Source of the DNA: Linanthus parryae
Taxonomy: Eukaryota > Streptophyta > Magnoliopsida > Ericales > Polemoniaceae
Reading direction: 5' to 3'
DNA: 64,000 bases
Assembly (NCBI GenBank): GCA_023055425.1
Contig: JALGPY010000001.1
Span: 109,597,057 to 109,661,056, forward strand
Part shown: positions 1-12,530 of the stretch, piece after piece
Position numbering within the stretch: position 1 is the stretch's first letter
How the letters are laid out: every line of letters begins with the position of its first letter
Translations under genes and position numbers: made by a program
Notes under the pieces: generated by a model
What the model was told of the DNA's origin: nothing
What the model saw: the letters and a program-made list of their open reading frames with translations, nothing else
Databases searched by the model: none

Positions 1-1677
1 GTGGTATAGAAAGTTATGAAGCTGAACTTTTCGGAGGGAAATTGATCTCCATTTTTTCTTGTATCGGCCGAATTGATATGTTGCAGTCAAGGTTACTGGT
101 GAAAAGTTGTTGCTTTCAGAGTCTCAAAGAGTTCACAATCTAATGCTACACCATGGAGTCGAGTAGTTTCTATAACATGTAACTTATGTTTAATTTCGTA
201 CAAGTATTTTTCGAGATTGTAAGTGGAATCCCTTTAATTACCCTTGGGTGAGACTCAACTTGACTCTCATCTACCAAGTAGTTGAAATATATTCGGAGAA
301 ATTATCCGTGGTATGAGAGTTGTCGCCTTTCATCAGATGATTTTGATTGTGAAAATGGCCTCTCAAAAAGTTAAATGTGTCATCATGTGCTATTTAGTTA
401 ATTTATGTTGTCTTTAGCTAAATAACTATATTTCAAATGTTAATGACTTATTCTTCTTAAAAAAATGTTAATGAATTATTTAATCTTTATTTGTGTACAT
501 CTTAGGATGTCGATTTATTTCTTGAGAAGTGATTTTATTTTCAGCAGTGAAGTCGTTCGTTTCTAAATCCAGCAAGGTTAGCTGCAGGTTGGGAAATTAG
601 CACTCGTTCTTCTTCGAATGACACAATTTGCCTAATAAAGAAGTTTAATTAGTTGCCTCGCAAGCCAGAACATTTGATTTTGATTTAAGTGGTCGGTTAG
701 TTTGAACATCTTAATTCTATTTGAATTATGTAATAAAGTATTTGATGTTTTCTTTTAGTTTACTAACTTCTCCTTGCAATCAAGAGGGATTCCTAGTTGT
801 GGAGTGGCACTTCCGCTTTCCCCGACTATGAAAAATGGGGGTGTTACAATTCAATTATTTAACAGCATAAAAAGGCTCTCTATGGCTCTAAGGCGGTACA
901 TAAAGTTGCGTACTAGGTTCTACATAAAACCATTTCCCATAATAGGATGGGTTGATAAGCTGTATATTACACCAATTGTAAAAGTACATTATTTGTTTCA
1001 ATGTGTCTCTCTTTAAGAAAAATTATGCTAGAATAATATTACACCGATGCTACTTTTCCTATCGTATGCACTAGCGGACATATCTCAGAAGACCCGGTGA
1101 TTGTTTCAGTTACCTCTCTTATATGAGGTGAATGGTACGAACCCTGCTAGATGCAATGATTGTATGATGTTCTAGGTGACTGGGAAAAAATAAAGATTCA
1201 GTTACTTCAAGCAATGTATACGGCATTGTCAGCTCAAGTACATCACCTGACCACGTGAAGCGGCCGGTACCGAAACATTTGATAGCATTTTCTTTACCCT
1301 TGATAAAAATAATAACTTATGCTACTATGTTTCGATTGAAGAATATAAGATAAGTCTTCTCTAGAGAAAATTTAATCTCCATATCTACTTAGGATGCCAC
1401 TTTAAACCAGAAAGTTATAAACCAAGCCATACTGCATCAAAAGAAATTGAATCGTGCTCAAACATTACAAAATATAATGTAAATCAGTTAGATAAATATG
1501 CACAGAAGTTGTGTGTCCAAAATATTTTCTCTTATATAAAAATTTGCATAATTATTATATTTCTTTAGTTCGTGCTTAGTGGTAGTTTCGATTGTCTACT
1601 TTACTTTATATGCATTAATATTTATATACATAATTTTAAATTTACATGTTATAATTTATTTTAAGTAATAAAATATA
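1..1677. other. Intergenic DNA, nothing recognised
   Basis: AT-rich DNA left of the Helitron. The only open frame of note, 774-1016 plus, is short, has no recognisable domain and no splice context, so I treat it as chance. No tRNA, inverted repeat or microsatellite was seen. Confidence 0.5.
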
Positions 1678-3104
1678 TCTATATAATAAGATAGGGGGTA
1701 TATTTTTAAGAGACATTTTAATGAGACATTTTCAATCGTCGGATCTTAGTAATGAGTAAGCACCTAATTTCACCCGTTGGATTAGATATCCCCCAAATCC
1801 CTCAAACAAAACCCACAAATGAAAGACAATTTAGAACACGATCCCACGAAGCACTCACGCAGAAGCACGATTCCCTCGAATGCCTCCACAATCAACAGGA
1901 CAATCACGATTCCAAGGCCGCCGTTGTTGCCGCCTGAGGTTCGATTTAATCCTTCCTATGCTATGTTCCCGATCTCGCCATCATCCTCCATACATCGAAG
2001 AAGGTAGGGTTGTTGCTGATTTTGATTATTTTTCATCTTCTTATTAGATTATTCAATCGGGTATTATGGGTTTTGGTTCAGTCCTGGTGTATCCTTCCCC
2101 ATCGACGACTACTCAAGTCACAACCAGTTCCGCTTTTATTATTTATTTATAGAGTTTCCATCATGCCCCATCACCAGTTGTTGAACGACTTGGGTTATCT
2201 ATTTATTTATACTTCTATAGTTTGATTTATACTTATATAGTTTGATCGACTCTAACAGCTGGGATTACATGGGTGGTGGGGTTTGAGAAATCAACGGCGC
2301 CGTCAATCGAAAGCCCCACCGTCAATCATGTAGGTATCTCTAATCTGTACTTATATAGTTTGATATCAATTGATTCCAGACTTATTCAATTTATTTCTTA
2401 GTCCAAGTGGATTGACATTCGGGTTCACATTGCTGATTCTGTGTACTCCTGATTTTGGGTAATGATGATTTGGTCTATAAGAATTGCTAATTTATTTGTT
2501 AGGCTAAAGTTTCTCCAATAATTTGATGTTCTGTAAAATTTCTCTTGTGGCAATAAACTAATAGGTACTTCGGTTCTCCTAACTCAACTTACATTTTCAT
2601 TTAAATTGCTAATTATAGCTATTGCTGATGTTGGAATTTGGCATAGACTTCAAACTGAACTTAACCCTTCACCAAATGGGTAGGTAGACTTCAAGAGAAG
2701 TGAGAACAAATATGTTCAGCAAAGGTTCGATTAATCGGATTATTAAGAAAAAATAGGCAATTGGGTATGCGCTGAAAGACCTTAGCTTCTCCTTCATTAG
2801 TAGACTACGTTTGATACCATTACTTGCATTTTGTTTCAAGATGGAATATCTTCACCTTAACAATCATTGTAATTCTCTTTGAACCTCATTGCTTAAAATG
2901 TGTTGGATGTTGAGTGCAGGTATAAAGTCTTTGAAGCTATGAAGTAGAGGGGTTATTGTCCTCCCATTTGGATTGACTTATACAGTTGCTATACATATCA
3001 CTGACATCTATCAGCTCCTGCGAGGTAAGCACCTATATTTTCTTAGTTTTTTTCTTTACTTTACCTCTACTATTTGCTAACAGGATACATACAGAGTATG
3101 TTTT

Positions 3105-3228
3105 TTGGCAGCTTTTGTTGGTTTTATAGTTAAGTGGTTTATACGAGAACGTACAAATGAATCTCTTTGGCAGCTGATGTTGGTTTTATAGTTAAGTGGT
3201 TTATACGAGAACTTACAAATGAATCTCT
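3105..3228. repeat. 62 bp tandem duplication inside the Helitron
   Basis: Two adjacent 62 bp copies (3105-3166 and 3167-3228) both run from TTGGCAGCT to AATCTCT and differ at only a few positions. This is a recent local duplication. Confidence 0.9.
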
Positions 3229-3490
3229 TTGATTCTTCTCCTCTCTCTATATATCTGGTGCGACAAGCCGGGCTGCCCCTTCTTGATGCCCAATTTCAAT
3301 GGGTAACAGGTACATTCTCCCTCAACTATACCTTCTAAACCCTCGGTTGAATTTATGAGTTTCAGTTGTTAGTTTTCTCACATCCTCTCCTTATAGCCAC
3401 TGGCACGGAGAGACTCTGAAGGACTGGTAATCCTCATCCTTCTCAGGTATGCCATATTTTGTTTGATTTTATTGTTTTTGTTTTTTTGTT

Positions 3491-3596
3491 TTGAAGTTTC
3501 GATTTTGACTGTAAAAATTGTTCTTGCGATTGTTTCCTGTCAACCCCAATTTCAATTTGTTGAAGTTTCGATTTTGACAGTAAAAGTTTGTTCTTG
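3491..3596. repeat. Second short duplication inside the Helitron
   Basis: TTGAAGTTTCGATTTTGAC followed by GTAAAA and TTGTTCTTG occurs at 3491-3526 and again at 3560-3596, with about 33 bases between the copies. Confidence 0.8.
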
Positions 3597-5477
3597 ATCC
3601 TGTGATGGCTAAGCACATTCTAGACGCTCTTAAGGTAATTGGCAATTGGAAATTCGTATGATACTCATTTCAATTCAGATATAGTATCTCTGGATGTGAA
3701 TTATGAAATTCAAAAGAGTAACTATGAATGCGAATTTATGGCACTGTGCTATTTGCAATTGAATCGATATTTTAACTCAACTTTTCATTATTTTTAAAAT
3801 TGTTCTATGCTCAGTGGTACAACTTCGCTTAGTATGCTTTCTCAGTCCTTTGTGCTATTTTCAATTGAAATAATAATCAACATGATAATCTAACTGTTCT
3901 TATACACATGGGTTTGCAGCTTCTCTTTATTTTCACCGTCATTTCCCAATTTCGTTGATTTCACTGTACTGAACTGGGTAATTTTTCACTGAGCCGTGTA
4001 TGATAGGGGAATAAAGTAGGTTAAATCCAATAGCATATATGGGTATTACTGATTTTGGGTACTAATTTTCATTGGTATGTAAATTGAAGGTTGGTTGTTA
4101 CTCATTTTGGGTACTGATTGGGCATTCGTATGATACTCATTTTGCAATTCAAAGTGAAATAAGAAAAATTCAAAATTTCAAATAAAGAAAGAATCCAGCT
4201 GCTTACAGTTGTCAGCAACATCTGAAATTTTACATAAAGGACCTTCACAGATGTCCAGATGGTCCATAAATAACTAACTTTCAGTTTGAGAATAAATTGA
4301 CACTCCTCTATTTTCGTCTTTTGATTCTGCGTATCAGGGTTTCTTTTCTTAACCAATTCAATTCAAAGGGCACTCTTTTTATTCTTTCACATGTACTGCA
4401 ATTGTACCCTGGGACTAAGGATAATGATCTTGAAAGCCTAATATATGGGGCACTTTCTCATCTACGTTAGAAAGAGATGACAAAATAGTAAGAGGATTAT
4501 GTTATCGTTGCCACTACAATAGAGGAGGTGCCTCCAGTCTGGTTGAGTTCTGGCAGGTACATTTGGTGTCTGTATATCAATCAGTTGGATTTGATTTTGA
4601 TTTGGTATAAATTCATGCAATTGCAAGAATTTTAATTTGTAGCTTCACTTTGGCGTTTGCTTTTTTAGACTAATTTACAAACTTAAGAAGATCCAGTTCA
4701 TTTCTTGATCTTCTGACCACAAAGGAAAAAATGCTATTGCGAACTAATCTTCTTCGTCCTAAAATAAGTCCTCAAATTCAAAAGCAAAGCTGGACTCACG
4801 AACTATTTTGTCACTATTTTAATTGCTTCTTTTGAATGATCTAACTTCTCTTTCACAATGGAAATATTACAGGTTTGGATTATCAACGGCCGTATCCTGG
4901 TATGAGGTAAAAGATTTTCCACAATTACACTTAGACATTAGTACAACATCAACAACACTGAACTCCACAATTTATGGAAAGTACAAGGATTATCTGATTG
5001 GGTCAACGGTGGTACAAGATATTCTCAGATAGCTTATCCGGCCAAGATGACCGAATTATTATTTTGTAAAATATGGCTTCTTCCTCGTGGTCGTATGAGT
5101 CGTGAAATTGAATGAATTTCTGCAAGATTGTTACAGCTTAGCAGAGACTTTTGCTTGATACAATCTTTCAATTATTAGGATAGGTTTCAACGTTGTTGCG
5201 CACTTCAATGCTAAATATGTACTTATATTGTTTGTGAATGAGGATGGTTGATCCTTATCTCTCATTTGAACATGATGATTGGCTATTTGTTTATTGGTTC
5301 AATAAAATTCCTCTTATGTGATCACTAAATAGTGCGGTTACTTTGTGTACCATTTTTTTATGTACTTCATGGATTCTTCGTGTAACCGAGCATGTTTAAC
5401 CCACAATTTTAGTGCCTTCAGTGCAATGTTTGCTTCTAATTCTTTTCATCATGCCTTTAGGCACGGGCAATACCTAG

Positions 5478-6134
5478 TTAATTTATAAATAGTGGGTTTT
5501 GAACGATCATACCGCGTTAAACTGAGATCGAGGAAAAAACCGATATGAGATTAAATGTTTTGGATTTTTTCGGCTCAAACCGAACGGAAACGTTTGAACA
5601 ACCATCGCCACTACTGACAATCTCCCACAGCCACGATATAACCCTGAGCTTTCTCCCTAGCAAACTGACTTGCAGTCGCATCAACACCTTTAATCGGTTC
5701 TTAATTTCTTGTCATAGAAAAGAAAACGGTACATGCATTCCGAGAATCATATGTTACAGTAGGGTATGATGGTAATGAGGTAAGAAATAACAAAAAAAAG
5801 AAGATAAATTGTACTTCTTTCTTGTACGGTATTTGAACACGTGATGATACAATATGCATAATTTGTCTATGTACTCCACTTTCTTTTTATCACTAATATG
5901 CAAATTATATCAATTTTTTTTACAGTCTACCACCAAAACATAGTTGGTGATGACTGCATATAATCCCATAGACAAGGTCGGCACAAACCAGCTAAACTAT
6001 ACTATAACACAAAGATTACAACATAACTTACTGTGACTATACTAGATATCCAGTACAACAAGACTACGTAAAAAAACACTTGGTATGTTTTCTTATCTTT
6101 CTTTTAGTTTTGAATTTTTCTTCAATAAATCATG
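5478..6134. other. Spacer between Helitron and MITE
   Basis: AT-rich DNA. The 5545-5769 plus frame (74 codons) has no recognisable domain and no supporting context. Nothing else was seen. Confidence 0.4.
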
Positions 6135-6259
6135 TCACTTAAGCTGGTGATTGAGATAACAAAAACAACGCAATTTTTTAGTATTTTTTTACTCTACAAC
6201 ATCATGAAAAATTATCAAAAAATTGTATCGTATTGCTAATCAAATCATCGGTCAAAGTC
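6135..6259. mobile_element. MITE family copy A (long inverted ends)
   Basis: A ~125 bp element whose right end, read on the minus strand, is ACTTTGACCGATGATTTGAT followed by TAGCAATACGATAC. This matches the left ends of the copies at 52081 and 59992. Its own left end is a diverged version of the same sequence. There is no coding capacity. It lies directly left of the tandem array. Confidence 0.65.
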
Positions 6260-7528
6260 ACCGATTAAAAAAATACTAAAATAATTGTAAATGTAAACAC
6301 CACTTTGGTAATGACTTGAACTATCTTTCTTGGTATATTGAGACCTTGCACCAAATTATCCCCCCGAAATCCAACCTCATGTCAGACTCCATCTCCCAAT
6401 CAATGTGTCTTCTTCAGCCTGCCAACAAGGGTGACATAAAATGATAGTTGAGAACAGCTTATACAGTACGAGTTACATCAGAAAAGCCATTAATCCTCCT
6501 ACTAAAGCCCGCACAACCTCTTGGTCCCTTCCTTATCTTCTTCAACTACTACACATGTACAATCTGTCTCGCCATCTTCCTCTCTCGCTTCTCTGGTTTC
6601 TCCCATCTTCATCCCTCCCACTCCCACTTACCACATCTTAGTAGTACAACTGTACGTAGAGAAGAGAGAGGTGTTGACTCCCAAATCTTACTTCTACCCT
6701 CACATGTACATACGATCTGAAGCATTCTCACTCCCTCCCATTGCAGCGCCGCACCATCTTCTCCGTGAATCACCTCAGGAGAGCCAACCATCCCCTCAAC
6801 ACCTGTACATTCGATCTAGAGCAGTCTTCGCTCCGACCTAGGGTTTCGACTCTTCCTCGCTAAGCTCCTTTTAGTTTCACCCTTCCCATCCCCTTGATTT
6901 TATTAACTGTAAACACGACTTTGTTAATGACTTGAACTACCTTTCTTCATAAATTGAGACCTTGCACCAAATTAACCTGCCAAAAGCCAAACACCTGCCA
7001 GACTCCATCTCCCAATCCATGTGACTTCTTCACCCTTCCAACAGTGGTGACATAAGATGGTAGTTGAGAATAGGTTATAAAGTACGTGGTACATCAGAAA
7101 AGCCATTACTCCTCCTACTTAATCCCCAACAACCTCTTGGTCCCTTCCTTATCTTCTTCAACTAGTCCACCTGTACAATCTGTCTCACCGGATTCCTCTC
7201 GCTTCTTTGGTTTCTCCCATCTCCCTCCCTATCTCTCTATCTCTTACCACATCTTAGTAGTACAACTGTAGGTAGAGAAGAGAGAGGTGTTGTCTCCCCC
7301 AATCACAACTGGAGAGCCACTTCATCCCCACCTCACTTGTACATCGATCTAGAGCAGTCTCCGCACCGACCTAGGGTTTGATTAACTGTATTATGTTTGG
7401 TTTTTGACTTTTTTGGTTATAGTCGTTAAGATTTTTTCATATGTTTATCACCTCTAACTTTCGCTTCCTCTGTCAAATTACTCGAGTAGTTGGTTAATTT
7501 TTTGCTTCTTTTGTCACTTCATATATAG

Positions 7529-7775
7529 CGAAGTGGCTACTTTGCTTGTCAAAGAGGGTGTTGCAGGGAAAATCAAGGCACAAGACTTCTTAGATGATTT
7601 GAAACTTTATATACATAATTTCTAGAAACTTGCTTACTCCTTTGATGTTGTCTCTTTTTTTAGTAGGCCGAAACGGCAACGTATTGACGCATACATTTGC
7701 CAAGGTAGGGCTAGTAAAAGACGACACACCTTAATATTCTCAAGTCCCCGAGTGTGCGATTGATGTTTTCGATTC
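7529..7775 (+). pseudogene. RNase H-like fragment, array unit 2 (broken)
   Basis: This copy of the coding block starts with ATLLVKEGVAGKIKAQDF and then meets a stop (TTTCTAGAAA near 7622) and frameshifts. The remainder matches unit 3 only in shifted frames. It is non-functional. Confidence 0.6.
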
Positions 7776-8714
7776 GGATATCTTGAGATTGACTTCCTGA
7801 AATTAATGAAATTATTATTTTCCCTCAAAAAATTAATCAACATATGAAAAAACAAGAAGAAATGGGGCATGTAACTTGGAGAAAGGACCCACTAAATGCA
7901 TGCCAACCCAGCAACCATGTGAGCTGAACTCCATTGGAAACGTGGTCACTGTAAATGTAAACATCACTTTGGTAATGAATTGAACTACATTTCTTCATAG
8001 ATTGAGATCTTGCACCAAATTAGCCCCCCAAAAGCCAACCTCATGTCAGACTCCATAGCCCAATCATGTGACTTCTTCATGCTTCCAACAGTGGTAACAT
8101 TAGATGGTAGTTGAGAAAAACTTATACAACACGAGATACATTAGAAAAGCCATTACTCCTCCCACTAAAGCCCGAACAACCTCCTAGTCGCTTCATTATC
8201 TTCTTCAACTACTCCACATGTGCAATCTGTCTCACCGTCGTCCTCTCGCTTCTCTGGTTTCTCCCATCTCCGTCCCTCCCTCCTTCTCTCTCTTACCACA
8301 TCTTACTAGTAAAACTGTAGGTAGAGAAGAGTGAGGTGTTAACTCCCAAATATTACTTCCACCCTCACATGTACATACAATCTGAAGCATTCTCAATCCT
8401 GCCCATTGGAGAGCCGCACCATCGTGTTCGTCAATCACCACCGGAGAGCCACATCATCCCCTCCTCACTTGTACAACCGATCTGGAGTAGTCCTTTCTCT
8501 GAAATAGGGTTTTGACTCTTCCTCGGTAAGCTCCCTTTTAGTTTAACCATTCATATCCCCTTGATTTATTAACTGTATTCTGTTTGGTTTTGTAACTTTT
8601 TTGTGCATAATCTTTAAGATTTTGTCATTAGTTTATCGCCTCTAACTTTTTCTCTCTCTATCAAATTACTCTAGTAGTTGGTTAATTTTTTGCTACTTTT
8701 GTCACTTCATATAT

Positions 8715-8966
8715 AGCGCAGTGTCTATTTTGCTGGTAAAAGAGGGTGTTGTAGGGAAAATCAAGGCACAAAACTTCTTAGCTGATTTGAAACTTTACGT
8801 AGCTAATTGCAAGAAACTTGCTTACTCCTTTGAGGCGGCCTTTTTTTCTAGAGTAGGCCAAATTGGTAACGTATTGGCGCAAACATTTGCCAAGGTAGGG
8901 CTAGTAGAAGACGACATGTCTTTTTATTCTCAAGTCCCGGAGTGTGCGATTGATGGTTTCGATTAG
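8715..8966 (+). pseudogene. RNase H-like C-terminal fragment, array unit 3 (open frame)
   Basis: About 81 codons stay open to a stop at 8964-8966. There is no ATG: the frame begins GTG and follows an intron-like stretch, so it looks like a captured 3' exon. The middle, with SFEAAFFSRVGQIGNVLAQTFAK, resembles the last part of the plant retroelement RNase H domain (RVT_3 type), where an aromatic-rich strand leads to (R/G)xGNxxAxxxAK. The N-terminal catalytic residues are absent, so no enzyme activity is expected. The family assignment rests on pattern alone. Confidence 0.5.
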
Positions 8967-9893
8967 GATATCGTGAGATTAACTACCTAATGTTAATTAA
9001 ATTTTTATTTCCCTCAAAAAAATTAATCAACATATAAAGAAAAAGAAGAAACAAAGCATGTCACTTGTTGAGAAAGGATCCACTAAATGCATGCCAAGCC
9101 AGCATCCATATGAGCCGAACTCCATAGAAAATGTGGTCACTGTAAATGTAAACACCACTTTGGTAATGACTTGAACTACCTTTCTTGATAGATTGAGACC
9201 TTGCACCAAATTAGCTCCCGAAAGCCAAACTCATATCGGACTCCATCTCCCAATCAATGTGACTTCTCCAGTCTTTCAATGTTGGCGACATAAGATGGTA
9301 GCTGAGAATAGCTTATACAGTACGGGGTACATCAGAAAAGCCATTACTCCTCCTACTTAAGCCCGAACAACCTTCCTTATCTTCTCCAACTACTCCACCT
9401 GTACGATCTGTCTCACCATCGTCCTCTCACTTCTCTGAATCTCCCATCAATGCCCCGCCCTCCCTCTTTCTCTCCCTCTTGCCACATCTTAGTAGTACAA
9501 TTGTAGGTAGAGAAGAGGGAGGTTTTGACTCCCAAATCTTACTTCTACCTTCACATGTACATACGATCTGAAGCATTCTCAGTCTCGCCCATGGGAGAGC
9601 CGCACCATCGTCTCCGTCAATCACCACCGGAGAGCCACACCATCCCCTCCTCACCTGGACATTCGATCTAGAATAGTCTCTGCTACGACCTAGGGTTTTG
9701 AATCTTCCTTAGTAAGCTCTCTTTTAGTTTCACCCTCCCTTTCCCCTTGATTTTATTAATAGTATTCTGTTTGGTTTTTAACTTTTTGTGCAGAATCGTT
9801 AAGCTTTTTTCATAGTTTATCGCCTCTAACGCTCTCTGTCAATTTACTCTAGTAGTTGGTTAATTTTTTGCTGCTTTTGTCACTTCATATATA

Positions 9894-10144
9894 CCGCAGT
9901 GGCTATTTTGCTGGTCAAAGATGGTGTTGTAGGGAAAATCATGGCACAAGACTTCTTATCTGATTTGGAACTTTACGTAGATAATTGCTAAAAACTTGCT
10001 TGCTCCTTTGATGTTGTCTCTTTTTCTAGAGTTGGCCAATATGGAAGCGTATTGGCGCTTACATTTGCCAAGGTAGGGCTAGTAGAAGACAACGTATCTT
10101 TTTATTCTCAAGTCCCCGAGTGTGCGATTGATGTTTTCGATTAG
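9894..10144 (+). pseudogene. RNase H-like fragment, array unit 4 (one stop)
   Basis: Same block as unit 3, with an in-frame stop (AATTGCTAAAAAC near 9986) but otherwise readable through GQYGSVLALTFAKVGLVEDN to the same terminal stop. It is a decayed copy. Confidence 0.55.
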
Positions 10145-10275
10145 GATATCTTGAGATTAACTACATAAAGTTAATGAAATTATTATTTTTCCTCAAAAAA
10201 ATTAATCAACGTGTGAAAGAAAAAGAAGAAACGGGGCATGTCACTTGTTGAGAAACGATCCACTAAATGCATGCC

Positions 10276-10790
10276 AAGCATTCGTATGTATTTGACATAC
10301 TACATTTTCATAATTTCAAGTAAGCCAAGTTGAAAGCTTTAAATATCTGTGGATATGACCATCTAGATATACGAAAAGATGACTTTCAAGTAGCCTATAG
10401 GAGCGGAGGAAACACTTCAAAGTGTTTATGACCAAATTCATTTTGTTAATGCTAATTAAGTCATAGTTGACTGAGTAAATATATCAAAAGCTAATGAAAG
10501 CAGGTACTTTTAAGTGGAGAAGACTTGTTTATTTTTATTTGTGGCATGCATGATGCTATTTGTCGACATGTCGTTAAGTTTTGTATGCTACATATAGCAA
10601 CCTTAGTTTTCAGTCCCGGCTTCAATACTTACTCTGATAAAGATGCAGATGGACCAAACTATGTAATGTGTATGCTGGTTGTGATTTTTATTTTATTTTC
10701 CTAGATTAAAATTAGTTGCTTGAAGTTACTTGTTATGTTATGATCTAATATTATGTGTAGCTGTAGATATGATATGTTTTGTCGTCATGA
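10276..10790. other. Spacer right of the array
   Basis: AT-rich DNA with no recognisable gene, repeat or element end. If the Mutator-type locus to the right has a left terminal repeat, it should lie about here, but I could not identify it. Confidence 0.4.
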
Positions 10791-12530
10791 CATATTGTGG
10801 TCCAGGTGAAAGATGCGTATGGAGCTACAGTAGATGGTGATAAGTCAGGTGTCACGGATGAGAAGCCGACATGATGTTTTTTTTGTGAAAGCAGAAATAT
10901 TGGATGACCTTTCAAAGAACAACATGGACCCTGAATACTGGCAATTTGGTAGTGAAATGGTGAGTGGAAAAAATCCACTGCGTTGCTATATTAAGTTTTC
11001 GTTTAGATATTTGGTGTGTTGTATCGCCTGACCTGACAAAGTAAAAATGAAATTTATCTCACTGCAGAACGAGAAGGATGTTGATAGCGAGAATGTGATG
11101 GGAGAGTACCCGCCATGGGTCAACAAATTGTTGCTTAAAATTTCTGTCATAACTGACAGTAATTATCGGTTGCCGACTCTCCGGTGCTTTGTACAGTGGA
11201 TATATTGAAATGGTGTTCTTCTTCCAAAGTAGGAGTTGTCGTGAGTTTAGACGTCGACGTTGAAACCCCCCCCCCCCCCCCCCCCCGACCGTGACGGGCA
11301 GGAAAACTTGGCGGTTCGAACGGGGATCCATTTCCTGTCCCGAGAAATCAAACCTGGATGAAATGGATCCGGCCGACCTTGAACCGGAGGATATAGATCC
11401 AGGCCATGTTGATCCGTATTGGGAAGCACCGACCACCAAAATGGGAGATGTAGATGGTATTCCAAGTCCAAGTGTGACGCACCTGAGAGGCGAAGATGGT
11501 GTCGTGAACTTAGGGAACATTGCTGAAAAGTATGATGAAAAGTATGTGAAGAAAAGTGGCGTGGGACGAAGCCGTAGTTCCAAACCGTACAATTATGGCA
11601 TATATCCGTTTAAGACGCCCCCTTTGAAGAAAGCGTTGAAACCCGACCAGTTTCGACATTCTAAAATCGTGGACGTGGAACCAATGAATTTGGATAACAG
11701 CAAGAAATTTGGAGGGACAAAGGTGCGGTCTGTGAAGAGAGTCTATGCAGTACGTGGTAAAATAGTACCAGTTGATGGAGTTAAATTCATTTATGGGACA
11801 CCGAAAAGAGGAGAGGATTATCCTCTGTGAAGGAGCGTGCCCCTCCCGACGATGGAAGGATCCGTGAAGGACATGATATCAGTAAGAAGGCGAAGAAGCC
11901 CTCGGGAAAAGCCTTTGGTAGTCCCAGATGTCCTGTTAAGGGAGGCCCTTCTACTGTATGAGTACTCTACCTGCTCTTCGGGTGTACTGAAATCTGCCAT
12001 AGACTAGTTGGGACCTTTACTATTAATTGTTTCGTAGTTCATAATATTAAGTATCCTTACTTAATGTACTGAATTATTTATTTTGTAGGGAAAAGATTGT
12101 GGATTTTGATAGCTCGCTGAGGTCTAATGGACATAATGAGGCATGGGGAATGGTTTTCTGGAGATGTATGTATTTTAGAATGAACTTTATAAGTGAATCC
12201 TTAGATGTTGTCTTGAATTGATTGTGTTATATTAATTTTCGCGCTATTTGTGAAGATAATTGACAGTGTTGGCAGAGTGTGCACCTCCTTGCACATAAAG
12301 GACATGTTGTTGCAGAAGAAGAAACAATCAATATGGTATCTTGGAACGTACTCTGGGGTGATACGGGATCGTAGTCAATGGACTCATTAAAATTATTTTA
12401 AAGTTGACAGCATATTATATTAGTGTAACACCATAACATCTGTGATTTTAGATGGCTGTGGGGAAGAGTTGTTTTTTGGAGCGGGATATGCTTGGAAATT
12501 TGGAGGATCTTGAACGGGTATTTTCTTTGT
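10791..12530 (+). pseudogene. Decayed multi-exon region before the Ulp1 relic
   Basis: Several exon-like blocks with plausible donors and acceptors: about 10860-10960 ending before GTGAGTGG, about 11068-11150 after CTGCAG, the long open frame at 11291-11830, about 12089-12166 after TTTTGTAG, and about 12450-12517. The frame at 11291 (179 codons) contains GVGRSRSSKPYNYGIYPF, a basic segment followed by an aromatic Pro/Lys stretch like those preceding Ulp1 protease domains in plant transposon proteins. No catalytic motif is visible here. I read it as the N-terminal part of the decayed protein whose C-terminus is at 13639-13995; that link is inferred. Confidence 0.4.
11266..11286. repeat. Homopolymer run of 21 C
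   Basis: An uninterrupted cytosine run just left of the 11291 open frame. Such runs are unstable and prone to length error in sequencing. Any reading frame crossing it is unreliable. Confidence 0.9.

Larger units (their letters stand above)
1678..5477 (+). mobile_element. Non-autonomous Helitron, 3.8 kb
   Basis: The left end begins TCTATATAATAAGATAG at 1678, directly after an A, which is the standard plant Helitron 5' terminus. The right end has a short hairpin (TGCC, loop TTTA, GGCA at 5452-5463) followed by CGGGCAATACCTAG ending at 5477, then a host T. This gives the TC...CTAG ends and A/T insertion site expected of rolling-circle transposons, with no target duplication and no terminal inverted repeats. 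No Rep/helicase coding sequence is visible inside, so it would depend on an autonomous partner. The interior holds two local duplications and exon-like pieces that I cannot assign. Small open frames at 1752-2225 and 4823-5032 show no known domain. Confidence 0.82.
6282..10275 (+). repeat. Tandem array of four ~1.1 kb units
   Basis: Four head-to-tail copies each begin near TGTAAA...CACTTTGGTAATGA(C/A)TTGAACTA. Unit 1 is 6282-6901 (right part missing), unit 2 is 6902-7947, unit 3 is 7948-9136, unit 4 is 9137-10275. Each full unit has, in order: a conserved leader with CTTGCACCAAATTA; a CT-rich block ending in a CTAGGGTTT-type motif like a plant 5' UTR; an intron-like stretch with TGTTTGGTTTT; a 250 bp block with an RNase H-like reading frame; and a closing CCACTAAATGCATGCCAA. 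Units 2-3 and 3-4 join at the same place, so they arose by tandem duplication of one complete unit. No transposon termini were found at the outer edges. Confidence 0.85.

Noticed and set aside
774..1016. 80-codon plus frame
   Set aside because: No domain, no splice context, ordinary composition for chance; left out as a gene.
11059..11592. 177-codon minus frame with a poly-Gly stretch
   Set aside because: It is antisense to the better-supported plus frame at 11291 and its Gly run comes from the C homopolymer.
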